Made by a program: the position numbers and the translations under genes
Notes under the pieces: model-generated
Databases searched by the model: none
The model's input: the letters and a program-made list of their open reading frames with translations, nothing else
What the model was told of the DNA's origin: nothing
Origin: Tretioscincus oriximinensis
Taxonomy: Eukaryota > Chordata > Lepidosauria > Squamata > Gymnophthalmidae
Direction: 5' to 3'
DNA: 64,000 nt
NCBI GenBank assembly: GCA_022410635.1
Contig: JAJVDF010000018.1
Location: forward strand, 3,625,533-3,689,532
In this document: positions 33,913-45,895 of the stretch, in pieces
Position numbering within the stretch: the stretch's first letter is position 1
How the letters are laid out: every line of letters begins with the position of its first letter

Positions 33913-36900
33913 CCCACCTCTGAAATAATATAACATATTTTGTTATATTAATAAAATACATCTGACAACAACAGTCAAAACAAAGTACACAACAATACAT
34001 TTGAAACAATACAAATTTGCAGCTTACATATATTTTGTACCATACATTTATACAAAAATAAACAAATAAAAGTCACGAGAAATTCACGAGCATACCCCTA
34101 GTCATTGGGATTGGTTGACACATAGGCAGCCAATCCTATTGGCTGGTACATCGCATGAAAGCTACTGAGTGCTTGATGTACTCTTCTTTGTTGTTCTGGG
34201 TCCATCTGCTGTTTAGTCTGCTAAGTGGAACCTTGAATCTCCCCACCCACCCACCCTCCCTGCCCCAGATGCCTGCTATGACATGCAGCTTTCTCTGAAA
34301 AAACTATGGGCTATGGATGCCCCAGTTTGTTTGCTGTCTTTCAGTTTATGATATTTTGACAGCTGCTTCAGGCACTTCACCTATTTAAAATACTACCTTT
34401 GTTACGAGTTTGAAATTGTCTAGGTAGTGGTTGGAGGAAGAACAAATTTCACCTTTTGGGTTATTGATAAGAATAGTACTTATGGCACCAATCCATTAAC
34501 TCCAGCTGTTGTCTTGAACAATCAATTCCTATCTTGAATGNTGGTTACTCTCCCATCTTACCCATTGTATACTCTGATTTGTATCTCTTTCCTTTGATGT
34601 TGATCTCAACAGCACTTGTAAATTTTCTAATGAGGATCACAATGACTTTTTCTTTTTCATTGCAAGTTATGTGCCCCTCAATCTCTTTCCCTTATAAAAA
34701 ATAAAAAGCATCGTGATCCTGCCCTCCTTCTCTGAGCTAGGCAAATCACCCTGTTCCCACAGGCATCATGTGAGAAAGGCAGATCAAACAGAACAATTAA
34801 TTCAGCAAACAATGCAATTAAGCCATGATCCCAGCATAGTATTCCAGCCTGAAACAAAACAAATAGCCCTGGCAGCATGGATAAATAAGATCACAGATGG
34901 AGGGATTTCACAAGCAGCTAACTTTTCCTGCTCTGAGACGCCAAGAGCATAAAAATGTTGAGCCCTAGCCCCATTTCCCAAATCCTCACAGCCCTTTGGC
35001 ACTGAGCTTGTCAGCCTGCTAAGAGACACCATATTGGATCGAGGCACCCCTGGGATCCTCCAATCACCAGCTCCAAGGGGATCATTATGCAAGAAAAACA
35101 CATGCAAAACAACTGGCAGTACAGAAGCATTTTCAGTATCTTCCGCTGGGATGGCCTCTGTCACCATCTTGACATGCAGCATAAAATGATAAAGCTATGA
35201 AAAATCTGCTTCACACCTGAGTAGGCTGCTTGCTATGTGCGTGATAAAGCGTTCCAAGGATGGATTTCACCCTGTCCCTACTATGTGGTGTGATTAGATT
35301 GGCAGAGGCAATTACCAGGCATGGTTTCTACTTGGCACAATTTAGCATGTGACTGAAAGAGGCTATTTTGGGACACTTCTATTTTGGTGATAAACTGCAC
35401 TGTGAGAAGTTCCAAGATTATGGAAATCTTAAAGGCCAAGAACATCTTCCACTCCTGCAGTATGATGGTCACCTGGAACCAACCTAATGTGTTATGTGAA
35501 GAAATATTTCATTTTGCCACATTGGGGTTCTTCTTTGGTTTTAAAGTTCAATGCAGACCTACCATACCGAAATAGTTCCATATAGAATGATAAGCACTTT
35601 TCACCTTTCATTTTGACAAGCTGTACATATGAAATAAGAACACAGGGATCTGGTTTAGACAGTGTTAAGGTCCATTTTCAGCAGTGGAACTTGCACTGAA
35701 GTCACATTTAGCTAATAGAAAATGGGGAGTTTGCACCTATCACATCACAATAGATGCCACAGAAACATACCAACCCACTGACAATGTCTGCTTTTCTTGT
35801 CTGAAGTTCCTCTCTTTAAAATCCATTTTAGTGCCACAAAAAGATTTAATCCTGTCAACCTGTCGCAGAAATGTGGCAGTTAAATTGTTCATGCCTTGGT
35901 AAAGGGAATTTCAAGATTGGTATGAAAATGTGGGTATTCATATTGAATGACTAAAGTAATCCAACTAGTTTAAATGTCTTAGAAAGCATGAAATTGTTTT
36001 TCTTCTTTCCTGCCTGAAGAGTTTCCAACCTGTCCACAGAGTATTTTGGGGTATAAAATCAAGCCTCCCTGTACACTTGGTGTCTGTGGTATTCCGTGAA
36101 TTCACTGCTACACTTCTGGTTTTGTTGCGATCTGCCTTGCATCTTAGGAACTGAAGTCAAGTACTCAGACTATTTGGAGTGTGATCTGCATCCTACCACA
36201 AAAGCCTGGTCCTTGACCAAGCGTTTCTTCCTTCAATAACTGGTGGACTCATGTTGCTCAACATCTAGTCCATCTTTACTTTCAAAGTTGAACTGTGGCT
36301 TTTTTTGGTTCCCCTAAATTCCATCCTGCACCCTGTCTTCAAGATTGAACATGAGTTGAATTTCATATGCACCCATTGGGGAGCCACCCTCATTCTGTGA
36401 TTTTAAGAGAGACTCAAGCTATTTCCAAACATCCCTAGAGATGCACTGATGTCACCTGTATTCACGTTTGCTGTTTATTGACCTTTTCATCTAAAATTAC
36501 TTTTGGAATCAGTTTTGAGTTGGGACACATGCCATCTCTGCACATGTGTGTGGTGAATTATGGAGCCAGAGGAAAACCATGTTAGTTTTTTCTTATATGC
36601 TTTCAGAGAGATTAGGGTTAATAGATTATTTTTTAAAGCATTTTTTGATATTATACGCCTTTTGCAATGTTCCAATGTTTTTGTGTATACATTTTTGTAA
36701 TTTTTTTTGCTTCTGCAAAGATTTGCCCAGGATGAAAGGAAGACTCCAAGGTCTTTACTACTTCCTACTTTGTCACATTTCACTTCACATTCCCTTTTCC
36801 CTTTTCATCTCACATTAACTTGAATTCCCCTTCTTTTCTTTTCTTTTTCACGTTGATCTCTACCTTTACTTAAGCCTGAAAGACCATTAGAATTTTTACA

Positions 36901-37206
36901 TTCTAAAACTTTCTCTCCTGCTACAAGTTACAACACAGTTGTTTTAGGAATCTCGCTTCATGAGTTGCTTTATCATTTGACTAACTCACCCGATATTGAA
37001 TTTGTTTTCTCCCACTTGTTTTTTTTTATTGCTGCTTGCATTTACATGTGCCTTTTACTGTCTGTCTTTTAAAGCTGTAATAAATAAACTTTGTATTCAG
37101 ATCAACCAAATGTTTCTCCTCTTTCAGGACTGGCTTCAATCTGTTACCATTTAAATAAAACTAGTACTGTATTCCTTAAAAATGAAAGGAACATGTTTCT
37201 AGAGCA
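33913..37206. other. No gene seen; about 3.3 kb, with a possible conserved non-coding segment
   Basis: No exon-like frame with recognisable motifs. The stretch 34710-35180 is less repetitive and carries homeodomain-type AATTAA sites. It has overlapping open frames on both strands, the longest 126 codons on the minus strand, without any recognised domain. Confidence 0.4.
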
Positions 37207-37368
37207 GTCTAGCAAGGGAGCTTCTAGCACCTGGAGACTAACAAGAGAAAGGTAGATGACATGAGCTTTCGTAAATACGTCTACTTCTTCAGATGCTGTC
37301 TATGAAAGCTCATGCCATTTACCTTTCTCTTGTTACTCCCCAAGTACTACAAGACCTCTTGCTGGACT
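37207..37368. mobile_element. Foldback repeat family A, full palindromic copy
   Basis: The left arm contains AGCAAGGGAGCTTCTAGCAC, GAGACTAACAAGAGAAAGGT and ATGAGCTTTCGTA. The right arm is their near reverse complement: AAAGCTCATGCCATTTACCT, TTCTCTTGTTAC and CTACAAGACCTCTTGCT. The loop region contains CTACTTCTTCAGATGCTG. Arms of about 70 bases around a short loop, with no coding capacity, fit a MITE-type element. Partial copies are at 1494, 8371 and 58128. Confidence 0.65.
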
Positions 37369-40300
37369 TTTGACTAAGACTAACACTTTCTCTGAAAGTG
37401 TCTAAAGCAGTTCCCCAATAGGAGTTAATTCTCTGGGAACTCTCTGAGTACCCAGCTTCCTTTCTGGAGTGTGACACTATTACATTTCATTGTTTGCTGT
37501 TGTTTCATTGCTTGTTCTTCATTCTGAATGGTGGCTTTNTATTGGCTGCTATTATTGGAGCCCATTCATCTTCTGTCAGAGTACACCTAGATGGTTAAGG
37601 GGAACAAGAACCTGATGTACTTGCTAGGCATGTCTTCATTATTAGACCAAGTTTGTTCTTCATATCCAAAGCATTTTATGAACTGGATAACTGCTGAAAC
37701 CCTCTATTCTTTTTGTTCTAGAAAGTCCCGTCTGGTTAATTCCCAGTCCTTCCATTGCTGCTCCTCTTAATTTATTATGACATATGTCTGATTTCTCCAC
37801 TTATTACCTTCCACTCATGCCTCATCCTTCTCTTTTCATTTTTTTTGCCTCTCCATTTTTTATCTGATGTGTTCTTTTTCTCTGCCTTCATTCTTCCTCA
37901 TCGTCTTTTTCTTGTCTTCCATCATATATCCATAACTTTATATTCCTTTTTCTATTATATATTTAAGCCCATGCAGAAACAAATTATTTATGAAGGAATG
38001 TAATTTACGATGCGTTCTTAATGTCTTGGAAGACACAGATAATTTATTTAATGAGTAAGACATGATAATTCAGAGAAGATTATTCTAGTCAGAAAATTAG
38101 TTTCATTAATTTGCTGTAAATTCTTTGCCTTGATTTAGTACAGCAGGAGTTCCTGTAGTCAATGCAAATCATTTCCAGAGTGCTTTTGTCATCCCAGAAT
38201 CTGAGTGCAGGTGTTTTTCTCNTTTTGCTTTCAACCCCAAATCTCTTCTCTGAATATTAATATAATAAAACACCATGCCAAGATGTCTTGCAGTTGTACA
38301 TCCCATGACACCTTGAAAGCAAGAGGTCATTAAAAAAGAAGACAAAAAGGAGAAAGACAGTATGGCTGCAGAGACTTTAGTGCTAAAAACAGATGCGAAA
38401 GTGCTTTGGAGCTCTCTGAAGCCAACTCAAAGTGAATGCCAAACTCCACATCTGTTTCCAAACCTGTTTCAACGTCTCCACAGAACACATGGTGACAACG
38501 GGATCCCCTTCATTCCCTCCCACTCTCTGTCCATAGCTGCTCGATCCACAGCAGACTCCTCCCCCCATTCCTACTTCCTCCCTCCCTACCTCCATGAAAG
38601 ATGGGAAGCAACCCAGCTGAGCTCGGGGTCTTGAAGCCTATATCCCCCCCCCCCCCCCAAAGAGAGAAAGGATAAGAAGAAACCTTTTTCTCTGCTTGGG
38701 AAAGGGGTGGAGAGGAGGCTTCAAGACTCAACCCTGGGGTTGCTTCCCTTCATGTTGTCAGCCCAAAGCTCGGAACAGAGCTGGCCTCACTGGAAGTTAG
38801 GAGAGAAGTGCAGGTGGCAGAGTAGCTGTGCACAGTATGTATTATGTTCTGGCTACAAATAAAAATAATGAAATAGANGTTGGAATGGTGCAGTGCTCAA
38901 GAGCACCTGAGCACAGATATTACTTCAATGGAGGTTGGGAGGAACTGGTATAAAAGATTACATGCCCAAAAACTCAGTCCAGGAATGCCCCCTTTCACCA
39001 TTGGCTGGGTCAAACATTATGTCACAGAGCAGCTTGAATCTGAAATGGTAGGACGTGCACAAAGGAGAGCAGCTATGGGACTTCTGTAGCCAGAGTAGAA
39101 TTAATGCAAATGGTGAGAAACAACAGCAGTGTTGGGTTTTGACAAGAAACTAGTGGTGTGTATACTGAGGAATGTGGAAGTGCTCCGCAGTTGATTTTTC
39201 TGGTAACCATATGCACCCAGAAAACAGCAAACCCACTGTCGAATTCATTTTTAGCCCTAGTGTGTATAGTATAGCCTATGTGTATGAGATCAAATTGTTG
39301 AATGTGATGAATACTTGGACTCTAATGCTATCTTTACTTGCCTGGGAACACGGTCATTTGTCTCAGTGAGACTTATTACCGACTAATTACTGTGTTTACT
39401 TTTTAAAACATTAAAGGATAGAATTTAATCATATTTTGGATATTCCATTCACTTCTTATTCTGTCAAAATGTTTGAGGAGCGTGCCTAATAATTAACAGA
39501 AATATGCCCAGCTCAACTCAGTGGAGAGGCCATTTGTGACATCATACTTTAGACATTTAGGCTACCTGCACACTATTCTGCTCCCCAGAAATGACTAGTT
39601 TTTGCAGAAACTATTTGTCCTACTGTGTACCAGTTCGCAGACTTTATTTGGAATCCATGAAGCACCAACAAAACTTCTTTGATCCATATCAACTGGATTT
39701 ATAGAGCATATTCTGCCCATCTCTATCTACAGGATGTAACAACACTCATTATATTCTAGGATACCCTGACACTTCCGATGAGACACTGGGATACGTTTAG
39801 AGAGAGAAGGACTTGTAACCAATTCATACAATGTTCTAGGTTAGTATAATGGACCAAAGACCCATATGTGGATTATCAGTGCTATTTTGCTTGGAATCTG
39901 GAAGTGTGCTTGACCAAAATAGTCTTGGCCAACAACTTTTATTCCAACTCTGTTATGGATTGGACTAAAAACAATGCAAATTGTCCTTAGTGTGGACCAC
40001 AAACACATTATGAGCTAGTGTGTTTATGATTTAGACTATTATATCACAGAGTAATCCAAACATGTACCCTATATACCAGGTATGTATACAGGCTCAAGGT
40101 TAATATTGGCAGTTCAGTATGGTGGCTGGCATGTTAAATGGGAATCAGGAAGTCATCCAGGAAGACAAACTCAGACAGATAAGAGATTTCCTTCTGCTGT
40201 GCCCCCTAATGCCTAGCTTTAAGAAAGCATGTTCGTTTATCTGCTACATTCAAATGGCATGCTCTTTTATCTGTAGTCTCCTTCCATTGAAATTTATTTG

Positions 40301-41189
40301 TTAAATGAGATACCTTGTGTAAAATGAAGAGTTAATTCATTTGCACCCCTGACAGACTAGAGCTTTTCATAGAACAAACCGAGGGCAATGTTCTGACAGC
40401 TTGAGCTGTGCTTGTTACTGACTTGCTCAAAATACCTAGGGCTGCCAAGCTGTGGGTCTCAGAGAGCTAAATTCCTACTTTACTGCTCTCCCCACCCTGC
40501 CACACTCCCCAACAAATTGCTTCCTGGTGGCAGTTAATCTCTTCTAGCAAACCCAAACATTTATATGAACTCTATTGCTGCTGCTTACATCCCTGATGCC
40601 TTCTTTGTTCAGCAAGCGACAAGAGTTGGCAAAGCCCACTTATATTCATTGTGGTTTCACTGCTCCAGACATAATGAGGCAAAATGAAAACAACTCCTCC
40701 TGCCACAGCTATGTGAGCTGGGAACTCATAAAGCCTAAAAAGCTTTTAATTACAAGCTTGTTCCGATTATGCCCAGCCTCTCTGCTTTCTCCCAAAGAGC
40801 AGCACAAGCACTCAGGGGTCAAGATGAACTTCAATTACTAAACTTCAGGCAAACGCTGCTTGGAAACCGAGAGATTTCCTCCTTCCCTTCAGCAGACACC
40901 TGGACTGTGTGATCCAGTTCTCCCCAAGGCCTCATTCCTGTGGCTGTAATGTGGCTGGAAGCACAGTGAACACATTCTTTTCTGCTCTAAAAGGGGAAAG
41001 AAAGCATTCCCCCCACTCCTTCTCCTCCTGCATAGCAGCTGCAAGCACAGAGGGCCTCCTTGCCAATGTATTCAGGGCTCCCTAATTAAACCTGGAGATT
41101 TGACATTTGTGGGGAAATGGGTGCAAAAGCTATGTGGCTCTGAGCTGGGCACGTCCATACTGGTGGTCAGTCCTGGGAGTCTTCTGGTA
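37369..41189. other. No gene seen; about 3.8 kb, with a possible conserved non-coding segment
   Basis: No confident exon. A run of 16 or so C bases lies near 38645-38660. The stretch 40560-40850 is compositionally balanced, holds an AGCTTTTAATTACAAGCTTG-type site and looks like non-repetitive DNA that could be conserved. The frame at 38362-38634 is in GC-richer DNA but has no recognisable domain. Confidence 0.4.
38645..38660. repeat. Poly(C) run
   Basis: An uninterrupted run of C bases follows TATAT. The length may be unreliable in a draft assembly. Confidence 0.85.
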
Positions 41190-41345
41190 AAGCCGAAAAC
41201 ACCCCCAAGGATCAGGACCCATAGCAAAAGGGAGATCTGAGTGGATATTCTGCTATTCTTGCTGGCTTTTCCTCCAGTGTGAAAAATTTAAATTGCTGTC
41301 AAAAGGCAGCAGAAGCAATAGCAGGTATTGCACTGAGATCTTTCT
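41190..41345 (+). repeat. Uncharacterised interspersed repeat Y, copy 2
   Basis: CCCAAGGATCAGGACCCATA near 41203 and AAAATTTAAATTGCTGTCAA, then AGGCAGCAGAAGCAA near 41281-41315, match the copy at 7020-7245 in order and strand. Confidence 0.35.
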
Positions 41346-41640
41346 TGCTGCCATGGACTGTGATTCCTGATGCTGCTTTTGACTCCACTGGAAGCATCCC
41401 TTAGGATTGCAATCCCTAGTTTTATGCAAGTAAAAACCTGTGCAAAACCAGGGATTAAAAAAAGAAGCCGTGCTGCCTGTGCTCCCTTGGCAGGTACTCA
41501 GTATGGCTCTGCTCTTTCCCTGCCCTGTTGCCAAAGTAGGGCATGCAAGGAGGAAAAATAATGGTAGATTTAGACCACCAAAGGGGGGTCTAAAGGAAAA
41601 AGCTGTTTTCCAAACTGCTTCTTTCCAGTTAGTAGGAACG

Positions 41641-41811
41641 CAGCCTTGGATTTGTTGCACAGAATTTGCCTTCTGGCATTAATCTGGAGATACCAACCTA
41701 TAATATTTCCATGCAACATTGGCAACACAGCCTTGGATTTAATGCAAATAATATGTCTTCAGGCATTGCTTTGTAGATACCAACTTATAATATTTCCATG
41801 CAACATTGGCC
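41641..41811 (+). repeat. Diverged tandem duplication, period 87 bp
   Basis: CAGCCTTGGATTTGTTGCA at 41641 repeats as CAGCCTTGGATTTAATGCA at 41728. The ends AATATTTCCATGCAACATTG are also 87 bases apart. The two units differ at several positions, so the duplication is old compared with the one at 19676. Confidence 0.85.
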
Positions 41812-42840
41812 ACTGTGACACCCTCAGGCTTGTCCAGCTTGTTCCATTGACTCCTGTCCAACCTATTTCTTTGACTCTCCAAATTACTTCTTGCTGCACT
41901 GAGCCATCATTCATCCATCCTAAATGTGACAGTGGTACATTAGAATAACTGCTATTTCACTAGTGGGGAGGAAATGATGGTGGTGAAACGAGTGTACTCC
42001 TTAGCGATTAGCATGCCTCTAGCCCATTCCTTCTCCTAGCCTTTGCTAACAACCCATGTTGGCCCATTAGTTAAAGACAATGTCCTGTTGGTATGGTGGA
42101 TGGGATGATAGTGAATATTCTGGATACAGAATTCTGGCTTGGTAAGCAGTGAGGAAGGTATGTGTCTCAAGCAGGCAGCAGTGATGAGCACAAGGCTGGG
42201 TAGTGGCACTCATGCTGCTGAGGAGCCAGGGAATGAGCTTTTCATGACTTTGTTCTATCAAGATCAGTCAGCTGAGAAGGAAGGGAAGGCCTTATTGTTA
42301 GCTAATCTGCAGGACTTTGCTCAATTGTGAGCTTTTTTGTATGGTTTAATGCAGTTTAAACTACATGCTATTGACTTGTTCAAGGCTACTAACAAATGGG
42401 ATTCACAATGGCTGCAGCAAATGAATTTGTATTTTTTACGTTCGAATCACAAAATGTCAGGATTATTTAGTGTGTGTTTCCCAGATGTTCCTGAATTACA
42501 AGTCCAATCATCACATGTCAGCTATAAGTCTTAGCTCACTTCTTATTCCATTTGCTTCTTCATCCTCACTTCATTCTTGCTTTCTGCAGCTCATATGCCA
42601 TATACTAATCAGTCTTAAATAATTAATTCTTATTTCATTTCTGTTAGGTGCATTTGTGGATTTCTTTATGTTTAAATAGCAGTTGAAAATGTTAATTCCA
42701 GCGTGTAGGTGCTTGAAAAATAGCCTGGAAGTTTAAATATTGAATATTCATTTGTTTTCTTTGCTGTAAGAAGGGAAAAGTAAAAACATATATAGATAGT
42801 TGTGAATATACTAGTGTATTATTACTGTTTATTATTACTG
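41812..42840. other. No gene or clear repeat seen
   Basis: About 1 kb without recognisable coding or repeat content, up to the start of the TTA microsatellite. Confidence 0.45.
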
Positions 42841-42951
<111 letters not shown>

Positions 42952-44232
42952 TTCTTTCCAAAACATGATTGTTTTGCTTTTTTCAGGCTTTACAGCTGCT
43001 GTATCTGCTGATTGGTTTAGACTCTGGTAGAACCGCCTTTGGTCTGTGTGAAACAGCTGATTTTGTTTGTACTGGATGATCCTGGCTCCATATCTTTCAA
43101 TTTTTCTGGCTGTTGCTGTGATTTGTTCTTTTACAATTTCCAAAGCTTCTTCTATTTTTCTGGTGTTCAGCCAGTACTTTCTAACCAGGTATTCCTTAAT
43201 TTTATCATTCTTCAGTTTTCTGTCCTTCATATTCTTCAAATTACTTGCATCAGATCGTAGACTTTTGATTTTGAGTTCTAACCTGGTTTTCCATTTTGGT
43301 TTTCCAGTTGGTTTTAGTGGAGATTGCCGAGGTTTTAGCAGCCCCAGTTCTTCAGTTACTATCACTGCTGTGCTATAAGCCAGTTGATTAAGTTCTTCGA
43401 TGGACACTATTTGGACAGTTGCAAGAGCAGCATTCACATCTTTCATTAGTGGTGCTAGATGTTTTTTGGCCACTGTTTTCAAAGTTGGGAGTCTTGTCCT
43501 TGTTTCATTCCATGAGGCATGAGCTATAATTTTTTCTTTCAGTTCTTGCTGCTTTGCTGTCAATGTCCCAGATGTTTCAACAGCAACTTCAACTTCTGAT
43601 TCTTTGTTTTCTTTTGCATTTCCNACATTTTCTTCAGTGTGCACTTGATCATTGATGTTTCCATTGTCAACTTCTGCCACTGTTCCTACATGTGCAGTAC
43701 CCTGTGGGATGTTTATTCTGCAAATTTTCTGTAATTCTTCGAGTTCTACTTCACTGAATACTTTGCTTCTCATGATGAAATGCCTTTGATCAGCTAGTCG
43801 CAGATCTGTTATCTGTAAGTCTGGATATTCTTCTTTCCACAATTGGTGCATCCTCTTTTGGTAACCACGTTTTTCAGGTTCCGATTTGTAGTAGCACATC
43901 ATGACTGAGCGATTCTCTGATATTGAAAANTTCTGCCGCTTCTGTGTTTGTTCATTTGAATTTTGATTCAGTAGCCCACTTATCGATGGGTGCCCTGAAT
44001 CAGCAGCATCCACCGCGGACGTTTTTATCCTGGGCGACGACCGAGCCAGTATAGACTTCATTTTCGTTTTTTTTCTCCATATTGCTAATGGGTTGGGTGC
44101 TCTTGGTCCTGCTCCTCAGCTCAGGCCTCTCTGACTTGGTTGAACCTTCTGGTAGTTACACTACCGCCAGCACAGCCCTAAGCATCACTGCAGCAGAAGC
44201 CCCCCACCACGGCAAGGTGGCACCCGTTGGGG

Positions 44233-44235
<3 letters not shown>
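42952..44235 (-). mobile_element. R4/Dong-type non-LTR retrotransposon, 5' part only
   Basis: On the minus strand the element starts at the TTA tract near 44235 with CCCCCAACGGGTGCCACCTT. A 5' UTR of about 170 bases contains a CCACC/GGTGG hairpin, followed by a long open frame that ends in TTA repeats at 42952. The protein start resembles R4-clade retrotransposons. Dong, a member of that clade, is known to insert in TAA repeats, and both ends here are TTA (TAA on the other strand) microsatellite. RT and restriction-like endonuclease are missing. Loss of the 3' part is the reverse of the usual 5' truncation. Confidence 0.7.
42955..44061 (-). pseudogene. R4-type ORF N-terminal half, truncated before RT
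   Basis: About 368 codons are open from ATG at 44061, with two ambiguous bases and no stop. Recognisable blocks are VMMCYYKSEPEKRGYQKRMH near residue 54, ITDLRLADQRHFIMRSKVFS near 78, a charged coiled region near 260-300, and KIERYGARIIQYKQNQLFHT near 325, just upstream of where the RT domain should start. The frame ends FWKE before running into the TAA repeat as polyasparagine. In R4-type elements this region binds nucleic acid and precedes the RT. Intactness suggests a fairly young insertion. Assignment to R4 rather than another RLE-type clade is from remembered motifs. Confidence 0.7.
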
Positions 44236-44328
<93 letters not shown>

Positions 44329-44335
44329 ATAGTAA

Positions 44336-44369
<34 letters not shown>

Positions 44370-44412
44370 TGTGGTAGTGGTAGTAGTTGTTGTAGTGGTA
44401 GTAGTAGTACTA
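44236..44412. repeat. (TTA)n then (TAG)n microsatellite, right flank of R4-like element
   Basis: About 21 pure TTA units from 44237 change into AGT/TAG units with interruptions (AAT, TTG, GTGG) to about 44412. The frames of poly-Ile, poly-Leu/Val and poly-Ser across it are artefacts. Confidence 0.95.
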
Positions 44413-45612
44413 AATTGTGTAACTATAAATACAGATATCTCAAACTAAATGCAGTTTGTCAGTTTTCTAAATAAATTGACAGGAATACTTTTAAAGAATT
44501 GAAATATATATTGAAATTTCAATATTTTTCATCCTCAAGGATTCACCTTTTCTAAGTTTTTATCATGAGCACACATGCATGCAAGCACACACACACGCAT
44601 TTAATTAAAAAATAGGAGAAAAATTCTCGGCCTTTCAGCTCTGTGGAACATGCAGACAAATAAATTAAAAAGTGGGAGAAGTGGAACTAACCCAATAATC
44701 CGTGAAAACCTAATTTCCCTCACCAGCATTGCTGACGCAATCCTATCCCTTCTTCCTTCCCCATCTCCAGTTCTGGAGCAGTGATTGGAGAAATTGGCTA
44801 ACAAGATCAGAAAATTTAATTACTGTTATGCTTCCTCTTCCCTAGAAATTGGATGTCACACTTCTTTGTTGCCTGTTTTAGAGATGTGCTATATAACTGA
44901 TTTTCATAAGGATTGATTTCCTCTCTTTCTTAGCATTGCAAATAAGATTTAAGAGTTCAGCCTTAGAGTTACAAAGTGGAGGTCAGGGTACCAATTCATG
45001 GGCAATGAGGAGAAATGTGTGGTTCCGACCTCCCTGGAATGACTTTTTGATCTTCTGTGTTTTAAAATTCTGGATTAAACAGACATGACCTATAATTATT
45101 TAAAGTAGATGTATGGGATGAAGGAACAGGTTCATTTATAAATTTGCTTTATCGCAATGTCAAGATTGAAACCAGATATTACTTTATAATAGTCATTGGC
45201 CTTGTGAAAACATGAACAATCTGAAAGGGAAAAAATGAAGCATTTGAGGGGGGAAAATAAAAGAAAATAAATAAATGTTACCCGAGCTTAGNAAATAACA
45301 ATAAGATGATGCATTGTTTCCTGTATGGCTACTGAAAATGGCATCCAAGAGATGTGTTTCACCTTTTCCTTATTGACTAGCATCTTTATCATTCTCTCAG
45401 TACATCATGTGATAGTTTTGTAGATCTTACCCAATGCAACTGATATAATGGTATGGCATTCATTCTCCAGTTGTCCTCCTCCTTTTTCTAATGCAATACT
45501 GGCCTAGGTAACTTTAGGAAAAGGGATAACAAATTAATGGGAGCCAGTTGTAGCAATGTCAGTTGAAGGGAGTTGGAAGCAAGTAAGGTTTTTCTCTTTC
45601 TTCTGCTGCTTG
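44413..45612. other. No gene or clear repeat seen
   Basis: About 1.2 kb of AT-rich sequence with short motif-free frames. Confidence 0.45.
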
Positions 45613-45705
45613 ACAACACCTAGAAACAGTTGGTGGGCCAGTGTGAGATAAGATGCTGAATTAGATGGACAGTGGCATGAACCAGGAGGGCTTTTCTTAT
45701 GTTCT
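45613..45705 (+). mobile_element. Degraded CR1 LINE 3' terminus
   Basis: GTTGGTGGGCCAGTGTGAGA, GCTGAATTAGATGGAC and CAGGAGGGCTTTTCTTATGT correspond to the last 90 bases of CR1 copies with a TTCTTATG tail. The copy is old. It is followed directly by an L2-like tail on the other strand. Confidence 0.65.
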
Positions 45706-45895
45706 TTCTTTCTTTCTTTACTTACTTACTTTCATTCTTATACTGCCCTATACCCGTAGATCTCAGGGCAGTTAACAATAAAATCATAATTAACACATTA
45801 AAAAACAGCCATATCTAAAAATAGGGAAGAGACAGTAGTTTTCTCAGCGAAAGACCAGGCCAAAGAGGCGCCTGAATATTTTTGTGAAATAATTA
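45706..45895 (-). mobile_element. L2-like LINE 3' UTR fragment
   Basis: CTTTCTTTCTTTACTTACTT, then ATACTGCCCTATACCCGTAG and GGGCAGTTAACAATAAAATC, resemble the 3' end of the minus-strand L2-like copy at 10455-10560. GAAAGACCAGGCCAAAGAGG near 45850 parallels the AACCAAAGGCCAGG block there. No coding part remains. Confidence 0.55.

Noticed and set aside
34802..35182. 126-codon minus-strand open frame
   Set aside because: No recognisable domain, a competing frame on the other strand, and no splice or start context that distinguishes it from chance.
38362..38731. Overlapping open frames in a GC-richer stretch
   Set aside because: Frames are open on both strands around a poly(C) run; composition explains them.
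41253..41660. 135-codon minus-strand open frame
   Set aside because: It overlaps interspersed repeat Y and the 87-bp tandem duplication and has no recognisable domain.
44082..44474. Frames rich in Ile, Ser or Leu/Val
   Set aside because: They come from the TTA/TAG microsatellite plus the antisense of the R4-like 5' UTR.
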